Assembly: GCF_020740535.1 (NCBI RefSeq)
Contig: NZ_CP082362.1
Span: forward strand, 3,470,501-3,534,500
Length of the DNA: 64,000 bases
Direction: 5' to 3'
Source: Streptomyces profundus
Lineage (GTDB): Bacteria > Actinomycetota > Actinomycetes > Streptomycetales > Streptomycetaceae
Numbering within the stretch: position 1 is the stretch's first letter; every line of letters starts with the position of its first letter. A program made the position numbers and the translations under genes. The notes under the pieces were generated by a model. It was not told the origin of the DNA. It saw nothing but the letters and a program-made list of their open reading frames with translations, and ran no database searches. This document shows positions 1 through 8,157 of the stretch, one piece after another.

Positions 1-67
1 GAGCTGCTGGGGCGGGGCGGCCCAGGGGCGCGCTGACCTCGTTGCCGGGGCCGCGCCAGCCCTGGCC

Positions 68-98
68 TTGACCCTGACGCGACGGCAACGTCTCTACT
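68..98 (+). promoter_or_regulatory. MerR-type promoter, probably giving a leaderless mRNA
   Basis: A -35 box TTGACC (68-73) and a -10 box TCTACT (93-98) are separated by 19 bp, the long spacer typical of promoters that MerR proteins remodel. A short inverted repeat (GACG...CGTC) lies inside the spacer. The expected transcription start, about 7 nt after the -10 box, falls on the ATG at 105, so the message would have no leader. Seen: boxes and spacing. Inferred: autoregulation. Confidence 0.5.
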
Positions 99-104
99 GG
101 CCGT

Positions 105-929
105 ATGCGTATCGGAGAGCTGGCCGAGCTGGCCGGCGTCACCCCCAGGACCGTTCGGCACTACCACCACATCGGGCTGCTCCCGGAACCGGAGCGGGCC
201 GCCAACGGCTATCGCGTCTACGGGCTGCTGGACCTCTCACGGGTGGTCCGCGTGCGCCGGCTGACCGCGCTGGGCCTGAGCCTGGACGAGGTGCGCGACG
301 TGCTGGCCGACGCCTCAGGCGGCGAGCTGCGGGAGGTGCTCGCCGAACTGGACGGGGAGCTGGCCCGGCAGGAGATCGCGCTCCGGCTGCGCCGCGCCCG
401 GGTGGCCGAGCTGTTGGCCGAGGCGGACCAGCATGCCGGCCTCCCGGCCGAGGGGCCCGTCTCCCCCGAACTCGCGGCGCTCTTCCGGCGGATGAAGGCC
501 GCCTCCGGCGAAAGACCGGGCCCCGAGCCGGCGGCGGCCGGGCGGGAACGGGAGCTTCTGGCGCTGCTGGACGGGGTGGCGCCGGCCCCCGACCAGGAGT
601 GGCTCGCCGGCTTGGCCCGCTCCTTCGGCTCGGATCCGGAGGCGATGCGGCTGGCCTACGAGATCTACGCCCGGATTGACGCGCTGGCGGAAGCGCCGGC
701 TGACGATCCCCGGGTCGAGCCGCTGGCCAGGACCATCGCCGAAGGCCTGCCAGAGGAGATCGCCCGCCTCGCCACCGAGGGCGCCGGCCCCGACCCGTGG
801 GACGGTGGGGGCGCGCGGGCCGGTTCGCCGGTGGGCCCGCTCGCCGAGGCGTTCTTCGCCTCCTATGGCCCGGCGCAGGTCGAGGTCATCCGGCGGGCCA
901 TGGCGCTGCTCGCGGAGCGGCAGCGATGA
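105..929 (+). CDS. MerR family transcriptional regulator
   Basis: A 274-residue regulator. Residues 1-70 form the MerR winged helix, with the family pattern RIGELAELAGVTPRTVRHYHHIGLLPEP at its N-terminus. It continues into a long dimerisation helix and an Ala/Glu-rich effector region longer than in metal-sensing MerR proteins. No paired cysteines suggest metal binding, so a small-molecule ligand is more likely. The ATG coincides with the predicted transcription start. The gene overlaps the next by 4 nt (ATGA), so it is co-translated with a membrane protein that may be its partner or target. Effector unknown. Confidence 0.88.
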   Translation: MRIGELAELAGVTPRTVRHYHHIGLLPEPERAANGYRVYGLLDLSRVVRVRRLTALGLSLDEVRDVLADASGGELREVLAELDGELARQEIALRLRRARVAELLAEADQHAGLPAEGPVSPELAALFRRMKAASGERPGPEPAAAGRERELLALLDGVAPAPDQEWLAGLARSFGSDPEAMRLAYEIYARIDALAEAPADDPRVEPLARTIAEGLPEEIARLATEGAGPDPWDGGGARAGSPVGPLAEAFFASYGPAQVEVIRRAMALLAERQR

Positions 930-1681
930 GCGGCGGGCCCCGGACACCAGGGAGCCGGCTGGCCGGCCTCCACCTCTCGCTCGCCGCCGACCTGGCGCGT
1001 TGGCTGGGCCGCCGCCCGCCGCACGGGCTGCGCCCCGACGACACGGCGGTGGGCTACGCCGCGGGGCGGTCGGCGCTGTGCTGGATCGTGCTGGCCGTCT
1101 CCGTGATCGAGACCGTGGCGGTGGCCCTGCTGGTGCCCTGGCCGACGGTCCGCCTGGTCCTGTTGGTGCTCGGCGTATGGGGCGTCCTGCTGGCCGCCGC
1201 CGCTCGGGCGTCCTGCGTGATGCGCCCCCATCTGGTGGGCGCGGACGGCTCGTTGCGGCTCCGGCACGGTGCCCTGGTGGATATCCGGGTTCCGGTGGAG
1301 AGCATCGCGGACGTCCAGCTGGAGACCCGCTGCCCCTCCGGTGGGCTGCTGGTGCTCGACCCCGCCGGGGAGGTCGCCGAACTGCCCGTCGGCGGGCGGA
1401 CCAACCTCACCGTGCGGCTGACCACTCCCGTCTCCTTCACCCGGCCGCTGGGCGGCCCCGCTACCGCCAGGCTCATCCGCTGCTACGCGGAGCACCCCCG
1501 GAGGGCGCTCCGCGCCTGGGCGACGCTCCCCTTCGATCTCCCCCCTGACCTCGATCTCCCTCCTGACCTCGGCCTCGGCCTCGGCGGCCCGGCTCGGGCG
1601 GAGCGCGCGCCGGGGCGGCGCGGGCCCGGCGGCTCGATGCCGGGGGAGCGGCGGCTGCACCGGAGCGAGCAGAGCGGCTGA
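926..1681 (+). CDS. Two-TM membrane protein with PH-like fold, unknown function
   Basis: The predicted protein has 251 residues. A hydrophobic hairpin of two membrane segments (about residues 49-93) is followed by a beta-rich stretch resembling the bacterial PH-like/YdbT arrangement (LRLRHGALVDIRVPVESIADV). The C-terminus is a low-complexity tail with repeated PPDL units and a basic end. The start is ATG 926, which overlaps the MerR stop codon; a longer upstream reading frame only duplicates the MerR coding region out of frame. Co-transcription suggests that the MerR protein regulates it. Function not known. Confidence 0.72.
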   Translation: MSGGPRTPGSRLAGLHLSLAADLARWLGRRPPHGLRPDDTAVGYAAGRSALCWIVLAVSVIETVAVALLVPWPTVRLVLLVLGVWGVLLAAAARASCVMRPHLVGADGSLRLRHGALVDIRVPVESIADVQLETRCPSGGLLVLDPAGEVAELPVGGRTNLTVRLTTPVSFTRPLGGPATARLIRCYAEHPRRALRAWATLPFDLPPDLDLPPDLGLGLGGPARAERAPGRRGPGGSMPGERRLHRSEQSG

Positions 1682-1687
1682 CGGGGC

Positions 1688-2287
1688 TCATAGGGGGGCG
1701 CTCGGCGCTGTCAGGAGCCGATGGAGGCTGATATGGAGCGCGGCCAGCGCCTCGGCCCGACTGAACCGGCCGGCGACGGCCTCCTCGGCCGCCGCGTGGC
1801 CCAGCGCGACGGTGGCCGAGGCCAACCAGGAGGCGGGCGGCTCGGGCGCGAACTCCCCTGCGGCCTGGCCGCGTTCGATGAGCTGGATGAGCCGCTCGAT
1901 GACCGGGAGATGGCGCTCGCTGTCCACCTCCGGATCGACTGCGGCGGTGCTGATATCGGCGAGCAGCGGATAGCGCTCCCCCGTTCGCCAGCTCGCGTCG
2001 ATCATCCTTCGCAGCGCGTCGATGGCGGAGTCCGCGCCCTCCTCGGCGGCGTCCATCGCGGCCAGCGACTCCTCGGTGACGCGGTCGAGCACCGCGCTCA
2101 ACAGGGCCTGGCGGGAGGGGAAGTGGGCGTAGACCGTCTGCCGCGTGACGCCGGCGGCGCGGCCGACCGCCGCCACGCTGGCGTCCGGGCTCTCGGCCAG
2201 CAGCGAGACGGCGGCATCCAGGATCGCCACGCGGCTGCGCTCCGCGTCGGCTCTGCGGCGTCGCGGGGGAGGCTCTGGAGAAGGCAT
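1688..2287 (-). CDS. TetR/AcrR family transcriptional repressor
   Basis: A 199-residue TetR protein. Residues about 12-60 hold the helix-turn-helix (SRVAILDAAVSLLAE then GVTRQTVYAHFPSRQALL); the remainder is the variable ligand-binding domain. It is transcribed divergently from the SnoaL-like/HMA operon at 2387. The 99-bp gap holds two copies of the half-palindromic motif TTACACnnnTGTCAA, which fit as its operators, so it probably represses both itself and that operon. No Shine-Dalgarno is obvious before the ATG. Ligand unknown. Confidence 0.88.
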   Translation of the reverse strand: MPSPEPPPRRRRADAERSRVAILDAAVSLLAESPDASVAAVGRAAGVTRQTVYAHFPSRQALLSAVLDRVTEESLAAMDAAEEGADSAIDALRRMIDASWRTGERYPLLADISTAAVDPEVDSERHLPVIERLIQLIERGQAAGEFAPEPPASWLASATVALGHAAAEEAVAGRFSRAEALAALHISLHRLLTAPSAPL

Positions 2288-2290
2288 TTC

Positions 2291-2340
2291 TTACACCCTT
2301 GTCAAAATTGAAGGTCTCGGATATCTTACACATGTGTCAA
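2291..2340 (+). promoter_or_regulatory. Promoter overlapped by two TetR operator copies
   Basis: The -35 box TTGTCA (2299-2304) and -10 box TATCTT (2322-2327) are 17 bp apart and point to the operon at 2387. Operator copy 1, TTACACCCTTGTCAA (2291-2305), covers the -35 box. Copy 2, TTACACATGTGTCAA (2326-2340), covers the end of the -10 box and the start site. Both match TTACACnnnTGTCAA, and their centres are 35 bp apart. This is the geometry expected for repression by the divergent TetR protein. Motifs are read directly; binding is inferred. Confidence 0.65.
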
Positions 2341-2386
2341 AGATCTTGGCCAGTGTGGGACCGGTGCGAGATAGGGGTGGTGGCTG

Positions 2387-2785
2387 ATGGATCCGTTGCG
2401 CGGCATGGCTCCGAAGCATTTTCTGGAGGAGTTCTACGCCTCCTTCAATCGCGAGATCGCCTCGGAGGAGGCGGATCCGGAGGTTGTGGTCGATCAGTAC
2501 TACACGCCCGACTGCGTGCAGACCACGGACGGCATTCCGATGGACCGGGCGAGACTGCTCGCCCATCTCTCCCCGGTGGGCAAGCTCCTGTCCACCGCCC
2601 GGGAGGAGCGCGTTGAGGTCCATGAGGCCCTGGCGGACGGCTCCCGGATAGCCGCCAGGATCACCATCCGGGTCACGCCGGCCGAGGGGGAGCCCATCGT
2701 CATGGAGGTGCAGATGATCGGGGAGCTGTCGGAGGACGGCCGCTTCCGCCGCACCCATGGACTCACCAGGGATGTGGCCGCGTGA
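2387..2785 (+). CDS. SnoaL-like / NTF2-fold protein
   Basis: A 132-residue protein with the NTF2-like pattern: an N-terminal helix (HFLEEFYASFN), a YYTPDCVQTTDG loop with an acidic residue, and a C-terminal beta-sheet (SRIAARITIRVTPAEGEPIVMEVQM). The family includes polyketide cyclases and ketosteroid-isomerase-like enzymes and cannot be assigned more closely from sequence. An AGGGGTGG Shine-Dalgarno sits 6 nt before the ATG. It is the first gene of the TetR-controlled operon and overlaps the next by 4 nt (GTGA). Confidence 0.75.
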   Translation: MDPLRGMAPKHFLEEFYASFNREIASEEADPEVVVDQYYTPDCVQTTDGIPMDRARLLAHLSPVGKLLSTAREERVEVHEALADGSRIAARITIRVTPAEGEPIVMEVQMIGELSEDGRFRRTHGLTRDVAA

Positions 2786-3090
2786 GCGCGGAGGTCTCGG
2801 CGGTGGTGGCCGAGTACCGGGTGCTGGGGATGGCCTGTCGGCGCTGCGCCGGCATGGTGGGCGGCCAGGTGCGCCGCCTCGCCGGGGTGCGGGATGTGGC
2901 GGTCGACGTGCGGAGCGAGACGGTTCGGGTCAGCAGCGAACACCTCTTGAACGAGGCCGAGTTGGCCGCCGTGCTCGCCGACTCCGGCTATCGGCTGGTG
3001 CGGGCCGACGCCTCTGGCGAACGCGAGGAAGGGGGCGGCGCCCCCGTCGGCGGCGCTGCGGATGCGCCGGTGCGGCCGGAGGAGCGGTGA
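2782..3090 (+). CDS. Heavy-metal-associated (HMA) domain protein, copper-chaperone-like
   Basis: A 102-residue protein with one HMA domain at about residues 11-75. The metal site is GMACRRC (Cys19 and Cys22), followed by the usual beta-alpha-beta pattern (VRRLAGVRDVAVDV, ALADSGYRLV-like end). HMA proteins bind Cu(I) or related ions. A charged, low-complexity tail follows. It starts with GTG overlapping the upstream stop. The TGATG at 3088-3092 couples it to the remains of a DUF1772 gene. Co-regulation by the upstream TetR is inferred. Confidence 0.8.
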   Translation: MSAEVSAVVAEYRVLGMACRRCAGMVGGQVRRLAGVRDVAVDVRSETVRVSSEHLLNEAELAAVLADSGYRLVRADASGEREEGGGAPVGGAADAPVRPEER

Positions 3091-3541
3091 TGCGCCATCG
3101 CTGGGGCTGGGGCGTGGCGCTGCTCTGCGCCGGGCTGCTCGCGGGTTCCTTCGGAGACGGCGCGGTGTCGCTGGCCCGTTCCGCCAGGTCCCGCTGGAGA
3201 TGCGGCTGTCCTTCCACGCCGAGTTGATGCCGATGAACGGCATGGTGACGCAGACGGCGATGGCGACCCCGGCGATGGCCGCCAGCTCCCTCCGCGTGCT
3301 GCGTCACGGAGTGCCCCGACCGCTGACCGGCCTGGGCGTCGGCTGTGCCGTGGTGTCCTTCCTGATCACCAGGCCGTGCGATGTGCCGATCAACGGCAGG
3401 ATCGAGTTGTCAGTGCCGGGTGTCATCATCGGGAGTCCTCATGCCCGCTCCTCGCCCTGGAGCGCCGGTGCGGGCTGGCCATACCGATCGCGGGTCCTCC
3501 CGTTCAAGAACCTCAGGCCGACACCAGAACCTCAGGAATGA
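3090..3541 (+). pseudogene. Frameshifted and truncated DUF1772 (anthrone-oxygenase-like) gene
   Basis: The gene opens at ATG 3090 with an SD (GGAGGAG) 6 nt upstream and a membrane segment containing LLCAGLLAGSFGDGAVS. At about 3174-3182 the homology moves to a different frame, continuing as FRQVPLEMRLSFHAELMPMNGM and ending in the family hallmark DVPINGRI. After the hallmark the normal C-terminus is missing, and the reading runs into unrelated sequence to a stop at 3539-3541. Intact DUF1772 proteins have about 150 residues in one frame, so one frameshift plus loss of the end has broken the gene. A sequencing error could explain the frameshift but not the lost end. Confidence 0.65.
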
Positions 3542-3543
3542 TG

Positions 3544-5850
3544 ATGTCTCCCGAGCAGTCACCTCAGCATCCGTCCGAACCGCACGGCCCGTTCACCGCC
3601 GATCAGCACCACCAGATCCAGGTGCGGGGCGCCAGGGAGAACAACCTGCGTGACGTCTCGCTGGACATCCCCAAGCGCCGGCTGACGGTCTTCACCGGGG
3701 TCTCGGGATCGGGGAAGTCCTCCCTGGTCTTTGGAACCATCGCGGCCGACTCCCAGCGCCTGATCAACGAGACATACACCGCGTTCATCCAGTCGTTCCT
3801 GCCCAGTCAGGGGCGCCCGGACGTCGACGGGTTGCACAACCTCAGCGCCGCCATCGTCGTGGACCAGGAGCGGATGGGCGTCAACTCCCGTTCCACCGTG
3901 GGCACGGTCACCGACGCCTACACGATGCTGCGGATCATCTTCAGCCGGCTGGGCACCCCGCACATCGGCACCTCGACCAGGTTCAGCTTCAACAGCGCCG
4001 AGGGCATGTGCCCCGAGTGCGAGGGCATCGGCGAGGTCAGCAGGATCGACGTCGACCAGCTGGTCGACCGCGAGCTGTCGATGCGGGACGGGGCGATCAC
4101 GGTGCCGGGGTTCGAGGTGGACTCCTGGTACTGGCAGGTGATGGCGGGCTCGGGGCTCTACGACCCCGACACCCCGTTGAAGGACTTCACCGAGACCGAG
4201 TGGGAGGACTTCCTCCACAAGCCGACCGCCAAGATCAAGGTCGGCACCAGCAACATCACCTACGAGGGCCTGGTCACCAGGGTCCAGCGGATCTACCTCA
4301 GCAAGGACCGCGAGTCGATGCGCCCAGGGCTGCGCGCCTTCGTCGACCGGGCCGTGGTCTTCGCCGAGTGCCCTGCCTGCGGGGGCAGCAGGCTGAACGA
4401 GGCGGCGCTCGGCTGCACCATCGACGGCGTCAACATCGCGCGGTGTTCGTCGATGCAGATCAACAACCTGGCCGAGTTCGTCGGTGGGCTCAGGGCGCCC
4501 GAGGTGGCGCCGCTGCTGACGTCGCTGCGGGAGCTGCTGGAGTCGCTGGTGGAGATCGGGCTCGGCTATCTCAGCCTGGACCGCCCCTCCTCGACGCTCT
4601 CCGGGGGTGAGTCGCAGCGGGTCAAGATGGTGCGCCATCTGGGGTCCAGCCTCACCGACATCACCTATGTCTTCGACGAGCCCACCGCCGGGCTGCACCC
4701 GCACGACATCCAGCGGATGAACGGCCTGCTGCTGCGGCTGCGCGACAAGGGCAACACGGTGCTGGTGGTGGAGCACAAGCCCGAGGTGATCGCGATCGCC
4801 GACCATGTGGTCGATCTGGGGCCGGGCGCGGGCTCGGACGGCGGTCAGATCTGTTACGAGGGCCCGCTCGACGGATTGCGCACCTCGGGCACGCTCACCG
4901 GCCGGCATCTGGAGCACCAGGTCGGTCCGAAGGCATCGGTGCGCACACCCACCGGCCGGCTCCCGATCGCCGGCGCCAAGTTGCACAACCTCCAGGACGT
5001 GCATGTGGACATCCCGACGGGCGTGCTCACGGTGGTCACCGGGGTCGCGGGCTCGGGCAAGAGTTCGCTGATCCACGGTTCGCTGCCCGGCCGGGAGGGC
5101 GTGGTGGTCGCGGACCAGACGCCCATCCGTGGATCCCGCCGTTCCAACCCGGCCACCTACACGGGCCTGTTGGGCCCGATCCGCACCGCCTTCGCGAAGG
5201 CCAACGGCGTCCGGCCGGCGCTGTTCAGCGCCAACTCGGCCGGCGCCTGCCCCAACTGCAACGGCCTCGGCCTGGTCTACACGGATCTCGCCATGATGGC
5301 GGGTGTCGCCTCCGTCTGTGAGGAGTGCGGAGGCAAGCGGTTCACCGCCGAGGTCCTCGGCTATCTGCTGCGTGGCAAGAGCATCAGCGACGTGTTGGAC
5401 ATGTCGATAGCCGAGGCCCACGCGTTCTTCCCGTCCGGCCAGGCCGAGGTCATCCTGGCGCGGCTGAACGACGTGGGCCTCGGCTATCTCCGGCTCGGCC
5501 AACCGCTGACCACCCTCTCCGGGGGCGAGCGGCAGCGCCTCAAGCTCGCCATCCACATGGCGGAACGCGCGGCCATCTACGTTCTGGACGAGCCCACCAC
5601 CGGTCTGCATCTGGCCGATGTTGATCAACTACTCGCGCTGCTCGACCGGTTGGTGGACGCCGGCAACACGGTGGTGGTGATCGAGCACCATCTGGCCGTG
5701 ATGGCACACGCCGACTGGCTGATCGATCTGGGCCCCGGCGGCGGATACGACGGCGGTCGGGTGATCTTCACCGGCACCCCGGCCGAGATGGTGGCCCAGG
5801 GGGACACCCGCACCGCCACCCACCTGCGCGGCTACGCCCAACGCGGCTGA
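3544..5850 (+). CDS. UvrA-like tandem ABC protein (drug-resistance/UvrA2 type)
   Basis: A 768-residue soluble protein with two ABC modules of UvrA type. Module 1 has Walker A GVSGSGKSS (from residue 52), Cys pairs in CPECEGIGEV and CPACGGSRLNE, signature LSGGESQR and Walker B VFDEPTAGLH. Module 2 has GVAGSGKSS, CPNCNGLG and CEECGGKRF, LSGGERQR and [10 protein letters not shown]. Real UvrA has about 950 residues; this one is shorter, as in UvrA2/DrrC-like paralogues that lack the UvrB-binding region. It probably binds DNA or protects against intercalating compounds. Three ATGs are consecutive at 3538-3546; 3544 has the best spacing from AGGA. Confidence 0.82.
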   Translation: MSPEQSPQHPSEPHGPFTADQHHQIQVRGARENNLRDVSLDIPKRRLTVFTGVSGSGKSSLVFGTIAADSQRLINETYTAFIQSFLPSQGRPDVDGLHNLSAAIVVDQERMGVNSRSTVGTVTDAYTMLRIIFSRLGTPHIGTSTRFSFNSAEGMCPECEGIGEVSRIDVDQLVDRELSMRDGAITVPGFEVDSWYWQVMAGSGLYDPDTPLKDFTETEWEDFLHKPTAKIKVGTSNITYEGLVTRVQRIYLSKDRESMRPGLRAFVDRAVVFAECPACGGSRLNEAALGCTIDGVNIARCSSMQINNLAEFVGGLRAPEVAPLLTSLRELLESLVEIGLGYLSLDRPSSTLSGGESQRVKMVRHLGSSLTDITYVFDEPTAGLHPHDIQRMNGLLLRLRDKGNTVLVVEHKPEVIAIADHVVDLGPGAGSDGGQICYEGPLDGLRTSGTLTGRHLEHQVGPKASVRTPTGRLPIAGAKLHNLQDVHVDIPTGVLTVVTGVAGSGKSSLIHGSLPGREGVVVADQTPIRGSRRSNPATYTGLLGPIRTAFAKANGVRPALFSANSAGACPNCNGLGLVYTDLAMMAGVASVCEECGGKRFTAEVLGYLLRGKSISDVLDMSIAEAHAFFPSGQAEVILARLNDVGLGYLRLGQPLTTLSGGERQRLKLAIHMAERAAIYVLDEPTTGLHLADVDQLLALLDRLVDAGNTVVVIEHHLAVMAHADWLIDLGPGGGYDGGRVIFTGTPAEMVAQGDTRTATHLRGYAQRG

Positions 5851-6059
5851 GCGGCGCCGGTCGGCTCCGCCCCGCACGCCCGAGGCGGGAGGGGAGCCGA
5901 CCGATCGGGCGCTTATCGGGTTGCCAGCGGCCTGGGCCACATGGGAACTTTCGGGCTGACTTGGACGTCTGCTGGGTAGGGGAATGGCGACTTCCGGCTT
6001 GGGCGGGCGCTGTCGCGGCGCGGCCGTCGAGTGGGTGGGGCGATCGGGGAGGCTGCGGT

Positions 6060-6671
6060 ATGTCGATGGAGTACTGGCAAGGTGGGCAGCCGGCGCCGTC
6101 CATGATGCGCGCATCGGACAGCGACCGCGAGCGTGCCGCCGACGTCCTGAAGGCGGGGTTCGCCGAAGGCCGCCTGGGCAAGGACGAGTTCGACGCCCGG
6201 GTGAACCGCCTGCATCAGGCCACCACCTACGCGGAGATCCAGCCGCTGCTCGCCGATCTCCCCCAGGGGCCGATGCCGATGCCTCCGTCGCCCCCGGCGG
6301 CGACGCCCTACCCGCCGACCGTCGCACCGTCGTTCGTCATGCAGCGGCCCCCGTTCCCGGGGCCCGGCTACGGCCCGGCCTACGGCGGCCCGCCGCGTCC
6401 GATCTACCACGCGCCGCGTCCACTGCCGTTCCCGCCGCCGCCCCAGACCAACGGCAACGCCGTGGCCGCCATGGTCTGCGGCATGTGCGGCTTCTTCACC
6501 TACGGCCTGACCTCCATCCCCGCGGTGATCCTCGGCCACCGCGCCCGCGCCACCATCCGCCGCACCGGCGAGACCGGGGACGGCATGGCGATGGGCGGTC
6601 TGGTCATGGGCTATCTGACGTTGGCCCTGATGACCGTCGGCATCACCCTGCTGGTCCTCCTCGCGGCCTGA
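6060..6671 (+). CDS. DUF1707-DUF4190 membrane protein
   Basis: A 203-residue protein. Residues about 15-68 carry the DUF1707 motif (RASDSDRERAADVL, then GRLGKDEFDARV), a short helical module common in actinobacteria. A long Pro/Tyr/Gly-rich linker follows. The end is a DUF4190-like pair of membrane segments (AAMVCGMCGFFTYGL and GYLTLALMTVGITLL) around a cytoplasmic HRARATIRRTG loop. GGGGAGG lies 7 nt before ATG 6060. It stands alone and converges on the glycosyltransferase gene. Function unknown; an envelope role is likely. Confidence 0.8.
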   Translation: MSMEYWQGGQPAPSMMRASDSDRERAADVLKAGFAEGRLGKDEFDARVNRLHQATTYAEIQPLLADLPQGPMPMPPSPPAATPYPPTVAPSFVMQRPPFPGPGYGPAYGGPPRPIYHAPRPLPFPPPPQTNGNAVAAMVCGMCGFFTYGLTSIPAVILGHRARATIRRTGETGDGMAMGGLVMGYLTLALMTVGITLLVLLAA

Positions 6672-6685
6672 GGCGGCGGGCGAGG

Positions 6686-6709
6686 GCCTGTCCGGCGGAT
6701 CGGGCAGGC
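6686..6709. terminator. Likely bidirectional hairpin between convergent genes
   Basis: GCCTGTCCG and CGGGCAGGC form a stem with one mismatch between the DUF1707 gene and the stop of the convergent glycosyltransferase. No U-run is present, as is usual in high-GC actinomycetes. Confidence 0.35.
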
Positions 6710-8157
6710 TAGCCGGCCGATGCCCTGCCGGGGACGGCGTCCCCGCGCGTCGTCGCCTGGTCCGACGGCGGCCTCGTGTCGGCCATGGGCTCAGCCGTCA
6801 CCTCCACCCGCTGTCGCGTGCCCCAGGCGTTGATGTGCCAGCAGGTGGCCAGGGCGTAGAGGTACAACGGCCGCAGCACCAGCAGCCGCCACAGCCCGGC
6901 GAGCGGCGAGAGGGCGAACAGCGTCAGCGACACGGAACGCGGCTCGTCGAGGCGCCGGACGCTGAACCGCCGCAGCGCGACGAGGTAGTTGATCGCACAT
7001 CCGATGACCAGCGCGTGCAACATGATCCCGGTCAGATTGGCCCGCGCCCAGGGGTCGGCGACGACCATCACGGGCAGGAGCAGCCCCAACAGCAGATGGG
7101 TGTACTCGACCACGGGCATCCAGAAGCCGAGCGAGCGCAGCGGCATATGACGCAACCACCAGAGGTGGCGGACGGTGGTGCCGCGCATCCACCGCAGCTG
7201 CTGGTTGACATAGTGCGCGGGGCGCTCGGGGACCAGCGTGAAGACGATCGCCGAGGGCTGGTGGACGGTCCGGCCGTCGAGTCGTGCGTACATGGTCAGC
7301 ATCGAGTCGTCGTTCAGCTGTATCGGCACGCCACGGAACCGCTCGCGCTCGTAGACGCCCGCGTGGGCGCGCACCACATCGGCCCGGTAGAAGGCGAGCG
7401 TCCCCGAGTTGATCAGTACCGAGCCCAGGACCGACTGCGCGCTGCGCAGCCCTCGGGTGAAGGGGAGGTACAGCATGGAGGTGAGCATGGTCAGCGCGTT
7501 GCGGCGGGTGTTGAGTACGGTGACCAGCCCGGCCACCGACCGCACCCGCGGGTCCGCGAACGGCTTGAGCCCCTCCCGTACCGCGTGTCGGTCCAGGACC
7601 GAGTCGCTGTCCAGGGTGACGAAGATGTCGGCGTCGTCCTCGGCCAGGACCCGCATCTGGGCCCAGCGCTTTCCCTGGTTGACCGTGTGTTCCCAGCGCA
7701 CCTCGATGCCCAGCGGCCCGGCGCGTCGTTCCAGGTGCGCGCGTTCGGCCCGGTAGGTGATCGGTTCTCCGGTGGTGACATCGACCGAGCCGTCGTTCAC
7801 CACCGCGATGCGTTCGACCCGGCGGCTCTGGTCGAGCGCCGAGTCCAGGCAGAGGCGGAGCGCGTGGGGGTCCTCGTTGTAGACGGGGATCTGCACGGTG
7901 ACCCGCAGCCGGTCCACCCCGTGGCGCTGGGCGCGGGAGACGCCGATCGGGCGTTCCCACCAGCACAGCGGCAGCCACCATGCCAGGGAGAAGGACGCCA
8001 GCCAGATGAGTGCCAGCGGGGGCGCCCCGTCCGACCAGGTGATGACGCCGACGAGATGCCAGGTACCCCACACGGCGAGCGCGACCAGGGCGATCGCCGC
8101 CAACGCGGCGTGCCGCCCCGGGGCGGCGTGGTCGGCGCGGGGCGGCTCATACCTCAT
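6709..8157 (-). CDS. Hyaluronan-synthase-like processive GT2 glycosyltransferase
   Basis: A 482-residue membrane glycosyltransferase. Two N-terminal membrane segments (about residues 17-37 and 47-65) precede the GT2 core, which contains VQIPVYNEDP, VNDGSVD, DSDS (residues 183-186, metal/UDP-sugar binding) and QLRWMRG (the QxxRW processivity motif). Three or four C-terminal membrane segments form the channel region. This layout fits enzymes that make and export a beta-linked polysaccharide. ATG 8157 was chosen because it overlaps the end of the upstream microprotein gene by 11 nt; GTG 8172 is an alternative. Sugar specificity cannot be read from sequence. Confidence 0.85.
   Translation of the reverse strand: MRYEPPRADHAAPGRHAALAAIALVALAVWGTWHLVGVITWSDGAPPLALIWLASFSLAWWLPLCWWERPIGVSRAQRHGVDRLRVTVQIPVYNEDPHALRLCLDSALDQSRRVERIAVVNDGSVDVTTGEPITYRAERAHLERRAGPLGIEVRWEHTVNQGKRWAQMRVLAEDDADIFVTLDSDSVLDRHAVREGLKPFADPRVRSVAGLVTVLNTRRNALTMLTSMLYLPFTRGLRSAQSVLGSVLINSGTLAFYRADVVRAHAGVYERERFRGVPIQLNDDSMLTMYARLDGRTVHQPSAIVFTLVPERPAHYVNQQLRWMRGTTVRHLWWLRHMPLRSLGFWMPVVEYTHLLLGLLLPVMVVADPWARANLTGIMLHALVIGCAINYLVALRRFSVRRLDEPRSVSLTLFALSPLAGLWRLLVLRPLYLYALATCWHINAWGTRQRVEVTAEPMADTRPPSDQATTRGDAVPGRASAG

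Noticed and set aside
3376..3543. A longer N-terminus for the UvrA-like protein
   Set aside because: The extra 56 codons overlap the broken DUF1772 sequence in another frame and do not resemble UvrA; AGGA and three ATGs mark 3538-3544.
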